From assembly GCA_964646815.1 (NCBI GenBank), contig CAZYFH010000005.1:62001-126000 (forward strand): 64,000 nt of DNA, in the 5' to 3' direction. Under the pieces are notes generated by a model. It made no database searches. It saw nothing but the letters and a program-made list of their open reading frames with translations, and was not told where the DNA came from. Shown here one piece after another: positions 1-9,189 of this stretch; position 1 is the first letter of the stretch; each line of letters starts with the position of its first letter. The translations under genes and the position numbers were made by a program. The DNA comes from CAZYFH01 sp964646815 (GTDB taxonomy: Bacteria; Acidobacteriota; Vicinamibacteria; Vicinamibacterales; UBA8438).

Positions 1-950
1 GAAGCGACCCGCCACCCGGTCTCGTCGAAGCGGGTCCCTCCAACGTAGACGGCCCACGGCCCGGCGCTGACGCCGGCCTCGGCCGTGCCCGTGATGCGTC
101 CGAACGAGCCGCCCGAGAACTCGCCGCTGAAGCCGGAGACGTCAAAGCCGGTCTTGAGCTCGAGAGCCATCGCCCCCCCCAATGCGTTGAGGCCGAAGGT
201 CGGGTCGGTCCCCGCGGTGAGCTGCACCCGACGGAGCGCGAACTGTGGGATCAGATCGAACTGGACCGTGTCGCCGAACGGCTCGTTGACGCGGGCACCG
301 TTCTGATAGACCGCCACCCCCTGCGGCAGACCGAGGAGCGGCGAGGCGGTAAACCCCCGAAAGCGTAGCGTCGGCTGGAACGGGTTGGTCGTCGTATCGG
401 CCAGCGTGACCGCACCCAGTTGCTCGCTGAGCCCCTGCGCGAGTGAGACGGCCCGACGCCGCGCGAGCGCCGTGCCGTCGATGATCGCGACCACGGCGGG
501 GACCCGCGCGCGGTCGACACCGGCGCCGCCGACGGGCGCCACTGCGACGACATCGACCCGCTGCGACAGCGGCGCCAGGGTGAGCCGGACTGACAGCACG
601 CGCGCGGTCCCTGCTCGCAAGGCGACCCCTTCGTGACGCTGCTGCTGAAATCCCGGAAGGTCGAATGTGATCGTGAAGACGCCGGTCGGGAGGTCCGGGA
701 ATCGATACGCGCCGGTCGCATCGGTGATCGCGACCGCCGGCCCCGGGAGCAATCCGGACAGCGCCGTGACGGTTGCGCCCACGAGCGCGCCGTCTTGCTC
801 GTCGGTCACACGACCATCGAGCGACGCCGTTTGCCCCTGCGCGGCCGCGGCTGGACCGCACAGGATGCACATGGCGCCCGCGAGCACGAAGAACCCGACG
901 CGTGCTGGGCGCGGCGACAAGAGGCCTGCGCCTACCGCCTCATCGGACAC
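1..950 (-). CDS. TonB-dependent receptor, N-terminal part (runs off window)
   Basis: Partial: about 316 codons of an outer-membrane TonB-dependent receptor, continuing past base 1. The chosen GTG start at 950 overlaps the end of the upstream receptor gene by 11 bp. It gives a signal peptide (RVGFFVLAGAMCILCGPAAAA), then a carboxypeptidase-regulatory-like beta domain (about residues 41-115, with DGALVGATVTAL and DATGAYRFPDLP), then a plug domain (about 130-235, with PTLRFRGF and GVAVYQNGARVNEPFGD). The ATG near 870 would leave almost no signal peptide. The family takes up siderophores, oligosaccharides or other large ligands; the substrate cannot be told here. It is the last gene of a four-gene minus-strand run. 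Confidence 0.85.
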   Translation of the reverse strand, partial: MSDEAVGAGLLSPRPARVGFFVLAGAMCILCGPAAAAQGQTASLDGRVTDEQDGALVGATVTALSGLLPGPAVAITDATGAYRFPDLPTGVFTITFDLPGFQQQRHEGVALRAGTARVLSVRLTLAPLSQRVDVVAVAPVGGAGVDRARVPAVVAIIDGTALARRRAVSLAQGLSEQLGAVTLADTTTNPFQPTLRFRGFTASPLLGLPQGVAVYQNGARVNEPFGDTVQFDLIPQFALRRVQLTAGTDPTFGLNALGGAMALELKTGFDVSGFSGEFSGGSFGRITGTAEAGVSAGPWAVYVGGTRFDETGWRVA

Positions 951-3270
951 CGAACCCGAAGGTCAGGCCGCCGTAGACTTCGCGGCCAGGCGACGGCTCG
1001 TAGTACCGCCCCCCGAATGCGTTGGTGATAGCGGACGAGTTGTAGCGCTCGTCGAGCAGGTTGTCGATACCGATGAACGGCCGCACATCTGTATCACCCC
1101 ACCGGGCGTCCCAGCCAAACCGAAGATCGACAATCGTGTAGGCCCAGTTGGTGACGGTGTTCGCGTTGTTGAGGACGTATTCGTCGACCCACCGGACGTT
1201 CAGACCGGACCGCAGGCCGAAGGACGCGGTGTAGCTAACGCCACCGAACACCCGATGCGGGGGCGCACCCGGTTCGTCGTTTCCGGCAAAGTCGTCGCCA
1301 CCAGTGGCAAACTCCTCGAACACGAAGCGTTGATAGGTATAGGCGATCGTCGCGTCGAAGCTGGCGTTCGGCACCCACTCGAGCAGCAACTCGACACCGT
1401 CGCGGGACGACTTTCCGGCGTTGCGAAAGAACGTCTGCTCGTCGACGTTCTGGAACGAGACGAGCGCGTTATCGACGGTGGAGACGTACGTCGCCACCTC
1501 GTATCGAAGACGCGCTGGCGTGATCAGCCCCCGCACACCCAGCTCGAAGCTCTCCAGGTCTTGCGGATCCAGCTGCTGATTGAAACCGCCTTCGCCCGTC
1601 GGGGTGTTCGACAGCTCGACCGTGGTTGGTGTCTCGTAGGCCGTAGCGAAATTGCCGAAGATGTTCACGCCGGGTGCGGCGGCCACGGTCACACCCACCG
1701 AGGGGCTCACGGCGTCCATGGTCCGGTCCCCAGACTGGTCGCCGTCGTCTAGCTTGCGGTCACCTGCGCTGAAATTGTAGTAGTCCCAACGGACGCCCGC
1801 GGTGAACTGCACACGGTCGTGTGGCGCGACGCTGAGCTGGGCAAATGGCCCGGCAGACAAAACGTCCTCCGTCTGGTCGACCCTCAGAGCCCCGTTGGTC
1901 GACATCCCGCCAGGCGTGCTCGGCCGAACCTGTCCGAACTCCCGCCGGTCGTCGTTCTGCGATGAGATGTCGAGCCCGGCCGCGAGCTCGATACCAGTCG
2001 CGCCGACCTGGGTGCCGCCGAGGTACTCCGACCGGATCCCGTACCCGGTCCGGCCGAGCTCGACCATCCGGAATACGCCCGAGGCGTCCAGGTCTCGCCA
2101 CATCCCCCACCCGGTGGCCCGGAAGAGCTGCGACTCGCTGAAGCGATGCTCCACGGTGAGCCCACCCTGCCCCTGGTTGGCCGCTTCGCCCCAGTTCCGG
2201 CTCACGGCGAGCCCACGCGCCATCGTCGGGTTGTTGCGCGCATCCTCTTCGTTGACAAAGCTAGGGCTCTCGGCGAACGGGGTGTCATACAGGTTGAACA
2301 CCCCGCGGAGCTCCGTGCTGGCGGTCAGATCGTGGCGGACCACGAAGTTGGCCTGGGTAATCTCGGCGTGGCTATGGTCACGGAAGCCGTCGGTTTCGAA
2401 CCGGCTGACGCTAGCCATGAACTGGGTACCGGCGTTGCCGCCGTCCAACCTGACCTGCTGCCGGTTGTACCCGTGGCTGCCAAACTGGATATCGGGAGTA
2501 ATGGTGAGCCGACGCGACGGATCGAAGGTCGTGGTCAGGTTGATTACGCCACCAGCGGAATTGCCGTAGAGCACCGAGCTCGGGCCCCGGACCACATCGA
2601 TCCGCCCGACGGATCCGAGGTCGACGTTGCCCGGCTCGGTCGTGCCGTCAGCAGTAGTGATCGGGATGCCGTCCTGAATGATCGCAAGCCCACGCAAGCC
2701 GAACCGCGGCTGTGGTGCGCGGATACTGATACCGATGCCCCCGGAGAGCCCGTAGTTTCGCCGGTTCTGGACGAAAAGGCCTGGAATGCCGCGTAGTGCC
2801 TCATCCAGTGAGGCCCTGCGCTGCGAGTGCTCGATCTCGTCTCGCTGGATCACAGCGACAGACTGCGGCACTGCTCCCAGATCCTGTTCCGTACGCAAGA
2901 CAGTCACCGTCTCCGCCAGCGGCGCGATGCTGAGCGTGACGTCGTGATCGCTCGTGCCGGGCCCTACGGTCACGTTGGCTGGCTCGCCCCGGAACCCGGG
3001 TAGTGTGGCGCTGACTTCATAGTCGCCCGCCTCAAGGCGAGCGATCTCATAGTTGCCGCGGGCATCGGACACGGTCACACCCACAGTCGCGCCACCCACG
3101 TCGCGTGCCGTCACCGTCACCCCCGGAAGCACGGCGCCGCTCTCGTCTTCAATCGTTCCGAGAATCGAGCCTCCCGGTGCCGGCTGGCGCGCCTGGACCG
3201 CCGAGCCAGCAAAGAATGCCAAGAGCAGAATCCACGTCAGAACAAGCGTTGCGTCTCGGCTCTTCTTCAT
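940..3270 (-). CDS. TonB-dependent receptor (siderophore-receptor-like)
   Basis: Outer-membrane receptor of 776 residues, a usual length for the family. It has a signal peptide ending near AVQARQ, a carboxypeptidase-like domain (about 35-125, GAVLPGVTVTARDVGG), a plug domain (about 130-245, VPQSVAVIQRDEI, RGLAIIQDGIPI, RIDVVRGPSSVLYGNSAGG) and a 22-strand-barrel-like remainder with the closing motif DNLLDERYNSSA. A GAGGAG ribosome site sits 9 bp before the ATG at 3270; an in-frame ATG 21 bp upstream lacks one, so 3270 is preferred. The VPQSV and VRGP motifs are typical of the ferrichrome/ferric-citrate group, so iron-siderophore import is a fair inference. It overlaps the next receptor, suggesting co-expression. 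Confidence 0.93.
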   Translation of the reverse strand: MKKSRDATLVLTWILLLAFFAGSAVQARQPAPGGSILGTIEDESGAVLPGVTVTARDVGGATVGVTVSDARGNYEIARLEAGDYEVSATLPGFRGEPANVTVGPGTSDHDVTLSIAPLAETVTVLRTEQDLGAVPQSVAVIQRDEIEHSQRRASLDEALRGIPGLFVQNRRNYGLSGGIGISIRAPQPRFGLRGLAIIQDGIPITTADGTTEPGNVDLGSVGRIDVVRGPSSVLYGNSAGGVINLTTTFDPSRRLTITPDIQFGSHGYNRQQVRLDGGNAGTQFMASVSRFETDGFRDHSHAEITQANFVVRHDLTASTELRGVFNLYDTPFAESPSFVNEEDARNNPTMARGLAVSRNWGEAANQGQGGLTVEHRFSESQLFRATGWGMWRDLDASGVFRMVELGRTGYGIRSEYLGGTQVGATGIELAAGLDISSQNDDRREFGQVRPSTPGGMSTNGALRVDQTEDVLSAGPFAQLSVAPHDRVQFTAGVRWDYYNFSAGDRKLDDGDQSGDRTMDAVSPSVGVTVAAAPGVNIFGNFATAYETPTTVELSNTPTGEGGFNQQLDPQDLESFELGVRGLITPARLRYEVATYVSTVDNALVSFQNVDEQTFFRNAGKSSRDGVELLLEWVPNASFDATIAYTYQRFVFEEFATGGDDFAGNDEPGAPPHRVFGGVSYTASFGLRSGLNVRWVDEYVLNNANTVTNWAYTIVDLRFGWDARWGDTDVRPFIGIDNLLDERYNSSAITNAFGGRYYEPSPGREVYGGLTFGFGVR

Positions 3271-3324
3271 TAACCGTTTCTCCTCGTGCACGTTTTGAGG
3301 CCAAGCGCCGGTACGCGCTTCCTC

Positions 3325-3711
3325 CTACTGCTTCGTGCCGGTCCATCGGCCGGCGCCATACCAGATAAAACTTCCCTCGTCGCCCCGAATGGTGGGACCC
3401 TCGATCTGGCCGGACAGAGTGATCGGCAGGTCGCCGTCGAGGTCCGGAACTACGAACTCGAACTCGATTGCGGCGCCCTCGACCGTGCCTTCGAGCGTCA
3501 GGATCATGCGGTCCCCGATGTCGACCTCTCCGGACAGAGTCTCGCCGTCCTGCTCGAAGGTGGCGGTCCAGACGGTCTGACCGGTCTGGGTGTCGAGCGT
3601 GATCTCCCAGACACCTCCGACCTCGACCTGTGCGCGCAGCCCATATCCGAGGAAACTAGCCGTGACGATCACCACCGCCACGGCGGCGCCCGACACTCCG
3701 TGCCCAGTCAT
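3325..3711 (-). CDS. Small secreted or membrane-anchored beta-rich protein, unknown function
   Basis: A 128-residue protein I do not recognise. The ATG at 3711 lies 5 bp after the stop of the upstream gene, so the two are probably translated together. It begins with one hydrophobic segment (GAAVAVVIVTASFLGYGL), a signal peptide or anchor. The rest alternates polar and hydrophobic residues, with repeated strands such as GVWEITLDTQTGQ, ATFEQDGETLSGEVDIGD and FEFVVPDLDGDLPITLSG, like the small beta-barrel 'WxIxL' proteins found with secreted Acidobacterial enzymes. An upstream in-frame start would overlap the previous gene. Position before two TonB receptors suggests envelope function, but nothing more specific is supported. 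Confidence 0.7.
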   Translation of the reverse strand: MTGHGVSGAAVAVVIVTASFLGYGLRAQVEVGGVWEITLDTQTGQTVWTATFEQDGETLSGEVDIGDRMILTLEGTVEGAAIEFEFVVPDLDGDLPITLSGQIEGPTIRGDEGSFIWYGAGRWTGTKQ

Positions 3712-3716
3712 GGTCC

Positions 3717-4313
3717 TTACCGCCCGGTCGGCGGTGCCTCGATGTTCTTCGTCAGCCACATGATCCCGAAGTTGAAGAAGTCCCCGTCGTCGATTGAGAT
3801 CTGCTGATTGATACGGTACGCCGCCGGGGACACAAAGTAGCTCCGCCCTTTCAGGGCGAAGGTGTGTGCCTCGTGATGGATCGCGGGCGTTTCCCAGAAC
3901 GAGCTGTAGTAACCGCCGAGGTCTCCGCCGAGTGGCCCGTACTGGAAGATCGAGAAGCCGGCATCGTACCGCACAAAGCGGGTGATGCTCTGGCCGTTCA
4001 GTCCAAACTCGTAAAGCATGATCCCGTCGCCGGTCAACGTCGTCCCGTCCTCGTTCTGCATGGCGAGCGCGACCCTGAGGTAGCGGTTATTGATATGCGT
4101 GACTGTCTCGGTGCCCGTCCATTTGCCGGGCGCGACAAGCCCGGTTTCCGGCGGATTCCACTCGATCTCCCATTCGCCCAGAAGATACCGCGGATCGAAC
4201 GGTGGCATCATTTCCAATCCGCTCGTGGGGCCGTCCTGCGCGGCAGACGCTTGAGGACCTAGGCAAGTGCCGCACGCCAGCACAGCCACAAGGACCGACA
4301 GCATTGCTCTCAT
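3717..4313 (-). CDS. Secreted protein of unknown function
   Basis: A 198-residue protein with a clear signal peptide (MLSVLVAVLACGTCLGPQASA) ending near residue 25. The mature part begins with an acidic, proline-containing stretch (MMPPFDPRYLLGEWEIEWNPP), then GKWTGTETVTHINNRYLR and GLNGQSITRFVRYDAGF. This resembles DUF1579-like or lipocalin-like small-molecule-binding folds, a loose similarity only. It is the first gene of the minus-strand run with the small beta-rich protein and two TonB receptors. No catalytic motif is visible. Confidence 0.75.
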   Translation of the reverse strand: MRAMLSVLVAVLACGTCLGPQASAAQDGPTSGLEMMPPFDPRYLLGEWEIEWNPPETGLVAPGKWTGTETVTHINNRYLRVALAMQNEDGTTLTGDGIMLYEFGLNGQSITRFVRYDAGFSIFQYGPLGGDLGGYYSSFWETPAIHHEAHTFALKGRSYFVSPAAYRINQQISIDDGDFFNFGIMWLTKNIEAPPTGR

Positions 4314-4549
4314 TATTCGCGTGTCCCCGCGGTGCCAACTCGAGACGCGGGCTAGAGTGGTGACCGTACACTAGCGAAACGCTATCTTAAGAGGCCTCTG
4401 CGAAACTCGTCAAGACACTAACATCAAGACTGAGCAACGACTTACGATTGTAGCTTCCGGATCAGCCACACCTCGGCGCGAGCCACCCGCTGACCGTGCG
4501 ATGCGTTGATCCCTTCGCGCAGGCGTGGTAGAACCTCCGCAGTTCCCGC

Positions 4550-4933
4550 ATGCTGAGCAGCCCCTGTCGCACAATCGTCGTCATCGGATTGGCGACCATC
4601 GCCGCGATCACCGCCGTCTCGGCGCAGAACGATGTACAACTCGTGACCGTCGTCGGGTGTCTTAGGCAAGACCCAGGCGATCCGCCGTGGATCCTCGAAC
4701 GAGCCACGGAGGGCATCGAGACTGTCACTGCGTTTACCAGCGAGGACGAACTGGATCGCTCCGGCACCGAAGGGCTCGGCTCGCTGGAGTACCGGCTCCT
4801 CGGGGTCGGCGAATTCGGGGTCGAGCCCCACCGCGGACACAAGGTTCAGGTCAAGGGCCTGAAGTTGCGATACGAGGACGAGTGGCGCCTCAACGTCACC
4901 TCTTTTCAACACTTGACGCCAAACTGCGACTAG
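4550..4933 (+). CDS. Small secreted protein, unknown function
   Basis: A 127-residue protein. The first 25 residues form a signal peptide (IVVIGLATIAAITAVSAQ). The mature part starts with a VTVVGCLRQDP motif, then ILERATEGIE and a C-terminal basic/beta stretch (GHKVQVKGLKLRYEDEW). The order VVGCL..., then a 'G-HKVQVKG' strand looks like the short OB-fold-like secreted proteins common in Acidobacteriota, where the GCL cysteine is conserved; this is from memory and unverified. It reads divergently from the TonB operon and precedes the MFS transporter by 60 bp. Confidence 0.72.
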   Translation: MLSSPCRTIVVIGLATIAAITAVSAQNDVQLVTVVGCLRQDPGDPPWILERATEGIETVTAFTSEDELDRSGTEGLGSLEYRLLGVGEFGVEPHRGHKVQVKGLKLRYEDEWRLNVTSFQHLTPNCD

Positions 4934-4992
4934 AACGGTCAACGTCGTCGCGATGTCTGGCGATGCCGTAGACGCGCGAGGAGAGCAGGCAC

Positions 4993-6219
4993 ATGAGCGA
5001 CGCGACCGCAGGCAACCGATGGCTGCCCCTCATCGGTGGCACCATGCTGAACCTCGCGCTGGGAACGTTCTACGGATGGAGTGTGTTCGTTCTTCCCCTC
5101 GAACAGGAGTTCAACTGGGTACGCCAGGACACCTCCTGGACCTTCAGTGTCGGGATGGTTTCTTTCGCGGTGACCTTCGTTCTCGCAGGACGGCTTCACG
5201 CGACGTGGGGATTCCGCCCGATCGCAGCTTTCGGCGGGTTATTGTTCAGCGTCGGGTTTCTCCTGGCGAGCCTTACAAGCTCGCTGGGGTGGCTCTACTT
5301 TACGTACGGCGTGCTCGGCGGTGTGGGCAACGGTTTCGGCTACTCCGTAGGCATACCTGTCGTCTCGCGGTGGTTCCCAGATAAGCGTGGGCTAGCGCTT
5401 GGCATCGCCATCGGCGGGTACGGTGCCGGCTCCGGTGTGTTCGGGCCGCTCGCGGATCGCATGATTGGGTCGATCGGCTGGGAAGCAACATTCCAGTTGT
5501 ACGGTGTTCTCTTCTTCGTGATGACGATGACCGGCGCCTACTTACTCAAGTCGGCACCCGACGGGTATGCTCCGGAGGGCTGGGAACCCACGCAGCTGAA
5601 GGCCGCCGTGACGACGACCGCACGCGAGATCACGCCGGGTGAGATGGTGCGCGGGTCGACCTTCTACCTTCTCTGGGCGGCATACTTCTTCGGATCGATG
5701 GCAGGGCTTGGGTTAATCAGCCAACTCGTGCCGTTTGGCGCCCAAGTGGGAATCGGTAGCGTTGCTCTCATCGGCCTCGTCGTTGGCTCCATCGGCAACA
5801 CGAGCGGCCGAATCCTCTCGGGCTTACTATCTGACCAGGTCGGACGGTTGAACGTACTTCGCCTCATGGTTCTCGTGTCGGCGGTTGCCATGCCGTTACT
5901 GTATCTCCTTGGGTCGACTGTCCTCACCTTCGCCGTGGGCATCTTTGTCGTCTACTACTGCTACGGGACGCTGTTGGCTGTCTTCCCAGCGACGTCCGCC
6001 GACTTCTTCGGGACAAGGCACCTGGGTGTGAATTACGGCTTGCTGTTTCTAGCCTGGGGCGCGGGCGCGTTGGTCGCAGCGCCGCTGGCTGGCCGTGCCT
6101 ATGACACCTTCGGCAACTACCAGCTCGCCTTTTACGGCGCAGCCATCCTGTCGATCGTCGCTCTCGTCCTACTCATGTCAGCGAAGGCTCCAACCGCTCA
6201 TGAGCCCGCGCAAGGGTGA
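4993..6219 (+). CDS. MFS transporter, oxalate/formate antiporter (OFA) type
   Basis: Inner-membrane carrier of 408 residues with about 12 hydrophobic segments, the normal size for the major facilitator superfamily. The opening GGTMLNLALGTFYGWSVFV and the later GVLGGVGNGFGYSVGIPV followed by RWFPDKRGLALGIAIGG are hallmarks of the oxalate:formate antiporter subfamily. Family members exchange small carboxylates, but many carry other monocarboxylates, so the substrate is inferred only by class. The ATG at 4993 follows an AGGAGAGC-type ribosome site. It lies 25 bp before the AtoE-like carrier, so the two probably form one transcription unit for organic-acid transport. Confidence 0.9.
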   Translation: MSDATAGNRWLPLIGGTMLNLALGTFYGWSVFVLPLEQEFNWVRQDTSWTFSVGMVSFAVTFVLAGRLHATWGFRPIAAFGGLLFSVGFLLASLTSSLGWLYFTYGVLGGVGNGFGYSVGIPVVSRWFPDKRGLALGIAIGGYGAGSGVFGPLADRMIGSIGWEATFQLYGVLFFVMTMTGAYLLKSAPDGYAPEGWEPTQLKAAVTTTAREITPGEMVRGSTFYLLWAAYFFGSMAGLGLISQLVPFGAQVGIGSVALIGLVVGSIGNTSGRILSGLLSDQVGRLNVLRLMVLVSAVAMPLLYLLGSTVLTFAVGIFVVYYCYGTLLAVFPATSADFFGTRHLGVNYGLLFLAWGAGALVAAPLAGRAYDTFGNYQLAFYGAAILSIVALVLLMSAKAPTAHEPAQG

Positions 6220-6244
6220 CAGGGGCCCTCGACGACAACACTAA

Positions 6245-7654
6245 GTGCCGGTGGCTAACAACCCCTCCACGACATCACTTGTCAGCGTGATCGGCGATCT
6301 GGGCGAACGCCTCTCGACATTCACCCAGAGATGGATCCCGGATTCCTGGGTCGTGTGCATGATCTTGACGGTGCTAGCGATCCTGCTGGCCATGGTCGTT
6401 GCCGGCGCGAGCCTCAACGAGGCAGTGCTCGCCTGGGGCGACGGCATGTGGGCACTGCTCGAGCTAGCGATGCAGTTCTCGATCGCCATGATCGCCGCGC
6501 ACGCGTGTGTCTCCTCCCGTCCGGTATTCACACTACTGGACAGGCTCGCCAACCTGCCAAACAAGAACCGGCCGCTCCAGGCAATCGCCCTCGTCGCCGT
6601 GTATTCGATGACCACGGCCTACCTGAACTGGGCGCTCAGCGTCGTCGCCTCAGCGCTGTTCGTGCCGTTCATTGCGCGACGCAACCCGAAGGTTGACATC
6701 CGCGTATTGATTGCCGCTGCGTATCTCGGACTCGGAACCGTGTGGCACGGCGGGTTCTCGGGCTCCGCGCCGCTCATCCTCGCCACTCCCGGGAACCCGC
6801 TCGTCGCACCCGCTACTGGTGAGCCGGTGATCGACCGCATTATCCCGATCACCGAGAGCCTCTTCATCCCATTCAACCTGATTTACGTGGTCGTCATCGG
6901 CGCAGTCGCGTTGGCGACGGTCGTCGCGCTTCACCCACGCGGCACGCCGAAGACCCTCACCGACGAGCAGATCGATCGGATGATGCCCACGTTGCCGGTC
7001 GTCGACCGCTCGGACACGCCGGCGGGGGGGATGGAGTCGTTTCGCGGATGGATCATTCTTGCCGCCGTGTTGATCGGGTATCCCCTCGGCCACTCGATGG
7101 TCACGCGCGGCTTCGGAGCCACATGGACGATCAACGCCTTCAACGCCGTGTTCCTAGTCTCGGCGCTGCTCCTACAGGGGCGACCCGCGAACCTGGTGCG
7201 AGCGTTCGGCAACGGCGCACGGACTGCGTCAGGAGTGATCCTCCAGTTCCCGTTCTATGCGGGCATTTTCGGCGTCATCAACAACACGGCGCTCGGAAGC
7301 TGGCTCGGCGAATTGTTCGTGCAGGTCGCGACGACGGAGACCTACCCGCTGGTCGTCTACTTCTATTCGGGGTTCATGAACCTGTTTGTGCCGTCGGCTG
7401 GCTCGAAGTGGCTGATCGAGGCGCCGTATCTCCTGCCGGCGGCGCGCGAACTCGGCGTGTCGGCGACGACGACGGTGCTCGCGTACGCGTACGGCGACTC
7501 GACGACGAACCTGATCCAGCCGTTCTGGGCGATCCCCATCCTGACGGTGACACGATTGAAGTTCGGGGACGTCCTCGGTTACACCGGCATCGTGGCGATC
7601 GTTTGCACGATCACCAGCATCATCGCGATGCTGCTGATCCCGGCGACGCTGTGA
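6245..7654 (+). CDS. Short-chain fatty acid transporter, AtoE family
   Basis: A 469-residue membrane protein with about 12 hydrophobic spans. Typical AtoE features are PDSWVVCMILTVLAILLAM at the start, the long AYLNWALSVVASALFVPF span, and the C-terminal stretch SGFMNLFVPSAGSKWLIEAP followed by YGDSTTNLIQPFWAIPIL. Members carry short-chain fatty acids such as acetoacetate or butyrate across the inner membrane. The start is a GTG at 6245 with no obvious ribosome site, so it may be translated from the MFS message just upstream. No beta-oxidation or CoA-transferase gene is next to it in this window. Confidence 0.9.
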   Translation: MPVANNPSTTSLVSVIGDLGERLSTFTQRWIPDSWVVCMILTVLAILLAMVVAGASLNEAVLAWGDGMWALLELAMQFSIAMIAAHACVSSRPVFTLLDRLANLPNKNRPLQAIALVAVYSMTTAYLNWALSVVASALFVPFIARRNPKVDIRVLIAAAYLGLGTVWHGGFSGSAPLILATPGNPLVAPATGEPVIDRIIPITESLFIPFNLIYVVVIGAVALATVVALHPRGTPKTLTDEQIDRMMPTLPVVDRSDTPAGGMESFRGWIILAAVLIGYPLGHSMVTRGFGATWTINAFNAVFLVSALLLQGRPANLVRAFGNGARTASGVILQFPFYAGIFGVINNTALGSWLGELFVQVATTETYPLVVYFYSGFMNLFVPSAGSKWLIEAPYLLPAARELGVSATTTVLAYAYGDSTTNLIQPFWAIPILTVTRLKFGDVLGYTGIVAIVCTITSIIAMLLIPATL

Positions 7655-7724
7655 TGTCCGGAGCGGACGTCGCGGACCGGGTCTTTCACACGAGCACTTG
7701 TGGTTGACGCGCCGCGGTCGTCGG

Positions 7725-8160
7725 TCAGCGCCGGGGCGGAAGCATGCGCTCGCGCCCCGGGCCAGGCCCGGAGCGCCGGTCGCGCCCTCCCGAGCGTCGC
7801 TCGTTGCCGAGGCGGACAATCTTTTCCTCGACGACCTCCATCTGGGCGGCCGTGAGGATGTCCGCGATCGCAGATCCAGAATCCGCCTGCTCGGTCCCGA
7901 AGCGCGCGCGTACCTCGCGATTGACCTCCCGAAAACGCTGCCGGCGCGTCTCAAAGAGATGCTCGAGCCGCGCGCGCTGAGCACCAGTGAACTCCACGTC
8001 CGACGACAACCGCTCGAGGAGCATTCGCGCCGGCGGCCCAACGCCTGGCCGTGGTCCCGGCGCAAGCCAGGGCGTGAACGAGTGCTCCCGCTCCCATGGC
8101 CGCCAGGAAGACGACGGTCACGTACAACCCGACCCAGACTCGCGCGGGGACACCGGTCAT
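7725..8160 (-). pseudogene. Frameshifted Spy/CpxP-like periplasmic protein
   Basis: Two halves in different frames look like one gene. From ATG 8160 one frame gives a membrane anchor (VWVGLYVTVVFLAAMGAGALV), as in periplasmic heavy-metal-sensor or Spy-like proteins. From about 8024 a second frame gives the usual helical body (LSSDVEFTGAQRARLEHLF, RQRFREVNREVRARF, ILTAAQMEVVEEKI) and a basic tail. The shift falls between about 8080 and 8030. Either the gene is inactive or there is a one-base sequencing error. It sits directly behind the broken anti-sigma gene, whose stop overlaps this start; such a three-gene order (sigma, anti-sigma, Spy-like) is common. Confidence 0.6.
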
Positions 8161-8639
8161 CACACCACCTCCAGCGGTTCGTCGGGATCGGTCGTCAAGA
8201 CCGCGTCGAGTAGCGCATCGGCGGCGACGTCGACCCCCGACAACAGCATGAAGGTCGGCATCCGATTCGTCGGCGCATCATCACCCCAAGCGGTCACCAG
8301 ATCGGTGAATTCGATCGGGCGGATGTGTCTGCCGGGACGGTCGTCCGGAGACCCACGGCGGCGACCAGGAACAGCGCCGTTGCTACCGGCGCGAGGCGAA
8401 ACGTCCACCGACGCCAGTCCAGCGCGTCGAGCCAGCTACCGGCCGGGTCGAGGTTCGCCATCACCCGCGCAGCGAAGTCGGGCGGCGCGTCCCGGTTGGG
8501 CCGAGCGGCCAGCACGACGCGCACGGCGCGCTGCTCGTCACGAATCTTGCGACATGCGACGCATACGGCAAGATGGCGGCGGAGCGCACGATGCCGTGTC
8601 TCGTCCGTGGGCACGTCAGCGGCGACGCCGACGTCCCGC
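8160..8639 (-). pseudogene. Remnant of zinc-finger anti-sigma factor
   Basis: In one frame (down to 8294) there is a zinc-finger remnant (RRHLAVCVACRKIRDE, an HxxxCxxC motif), a linker (PPDFAARVMANLDP) and a transmembrane segment (FRLAPVATALFLVAAVG). The normal C-terminal part then continues in another frame (FTDLVTAWGDDAPTNRMP, DALLDAVLTTDPDEP) to the stop at 8160. The N-terminal start of the anti-sigma gene is missing: its sequence is fused directly to sigma region 4 with no intervening stop or start. This is best read as a deletion plus a frameshift. Intact relatives sit in the inner membrane and hold an ECF sigma factor through the zinc finger. Confidence 0.6.
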
Positions 8640-9006
8640 AAGATCACGGCGATTCGCAGATCAGCGGGGAGCGTGGCCAGCGCCCGATCGATCGCATCGC
8701 TCGAGAGGAGCGCCGCCTCGGCGTCCGGGAGGCCCGACGGTACCTCGCTCACGTTCGCCGCCTCCAGGTTCCCGCCAGGAACCGAGCCCTCAAGCCGCGT
8801 CCGCCGGGTACGCCGGTCGAGCGCTATCCGGACAGCGTTGGTGGCGATGCGGTACAGCCACGTCTTCGGCTTCGCTCCGGTCGCGAAGTGTCGCGTGCGT
8901 AAAGTTCACCATCCGCGTCTGATAGCGCCTGACGAGCGCCTGGAGGTCACCCGTCCTCGCCTCATCCACCAGATCCCGATCTGCATCACGCGCATCGCGT
9001 CCCACG
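8640..9006 (-). pseudogene. Remnant of ECF-type RNA polymerase sigma factor
   Basis: Two frames together show sigma-70 ECF pieces. Frame one (GTG at 9006 to about 8890) gives region 2.1-2.2: DLVDEARTGDLQALVRRYQT, then ATLRDRSEAEDVA. Another frame gives TWLYRIATNAVRIALDRRTR (region 2.4) and LSSDAIDRALATLPADLR with VILRDVG (region 4.1). About 20 residues normally between EAEDVA and TWLYR are absent, and the helix-turn-helix half of region 4 is also absent, joined to the anti-sigma remnant. The true start is unclear because there is no convincing ribosome site. It cannot make a functional sigma factor as sequenced. Confidence 0.6.
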
Positions 9007-9189
9007 GGGTGACTGCGCCCGACACGCCGGTCGCCATAGGCTGCCGCGCAGCATACAGGCGCCACGCCCTTCGGCCTCCGTGCCAGCGCTATACAGACAG
9101 AGACGTCGACCGGCTGCTGCTTCTTCCCCGACTCGCCCGTCGCCGCGGTGCGCCCGGAACCCGAAAATCCCCCTCCGGGCGCCGGGTCG

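Noticed and set aside
667..2796. Plus-strand open frames over the TonB receptor genes
   Set aside because: Antisense shadows; the minus strand gives signal peptide, plug and barrel motifs.
4442..4942. Minus-strand frame of 166 codons opposite the small secreted protein
   Set aside because: No signal peptide or motif, while the plus strand has a clear signal peptide and ribosome-compatible start.
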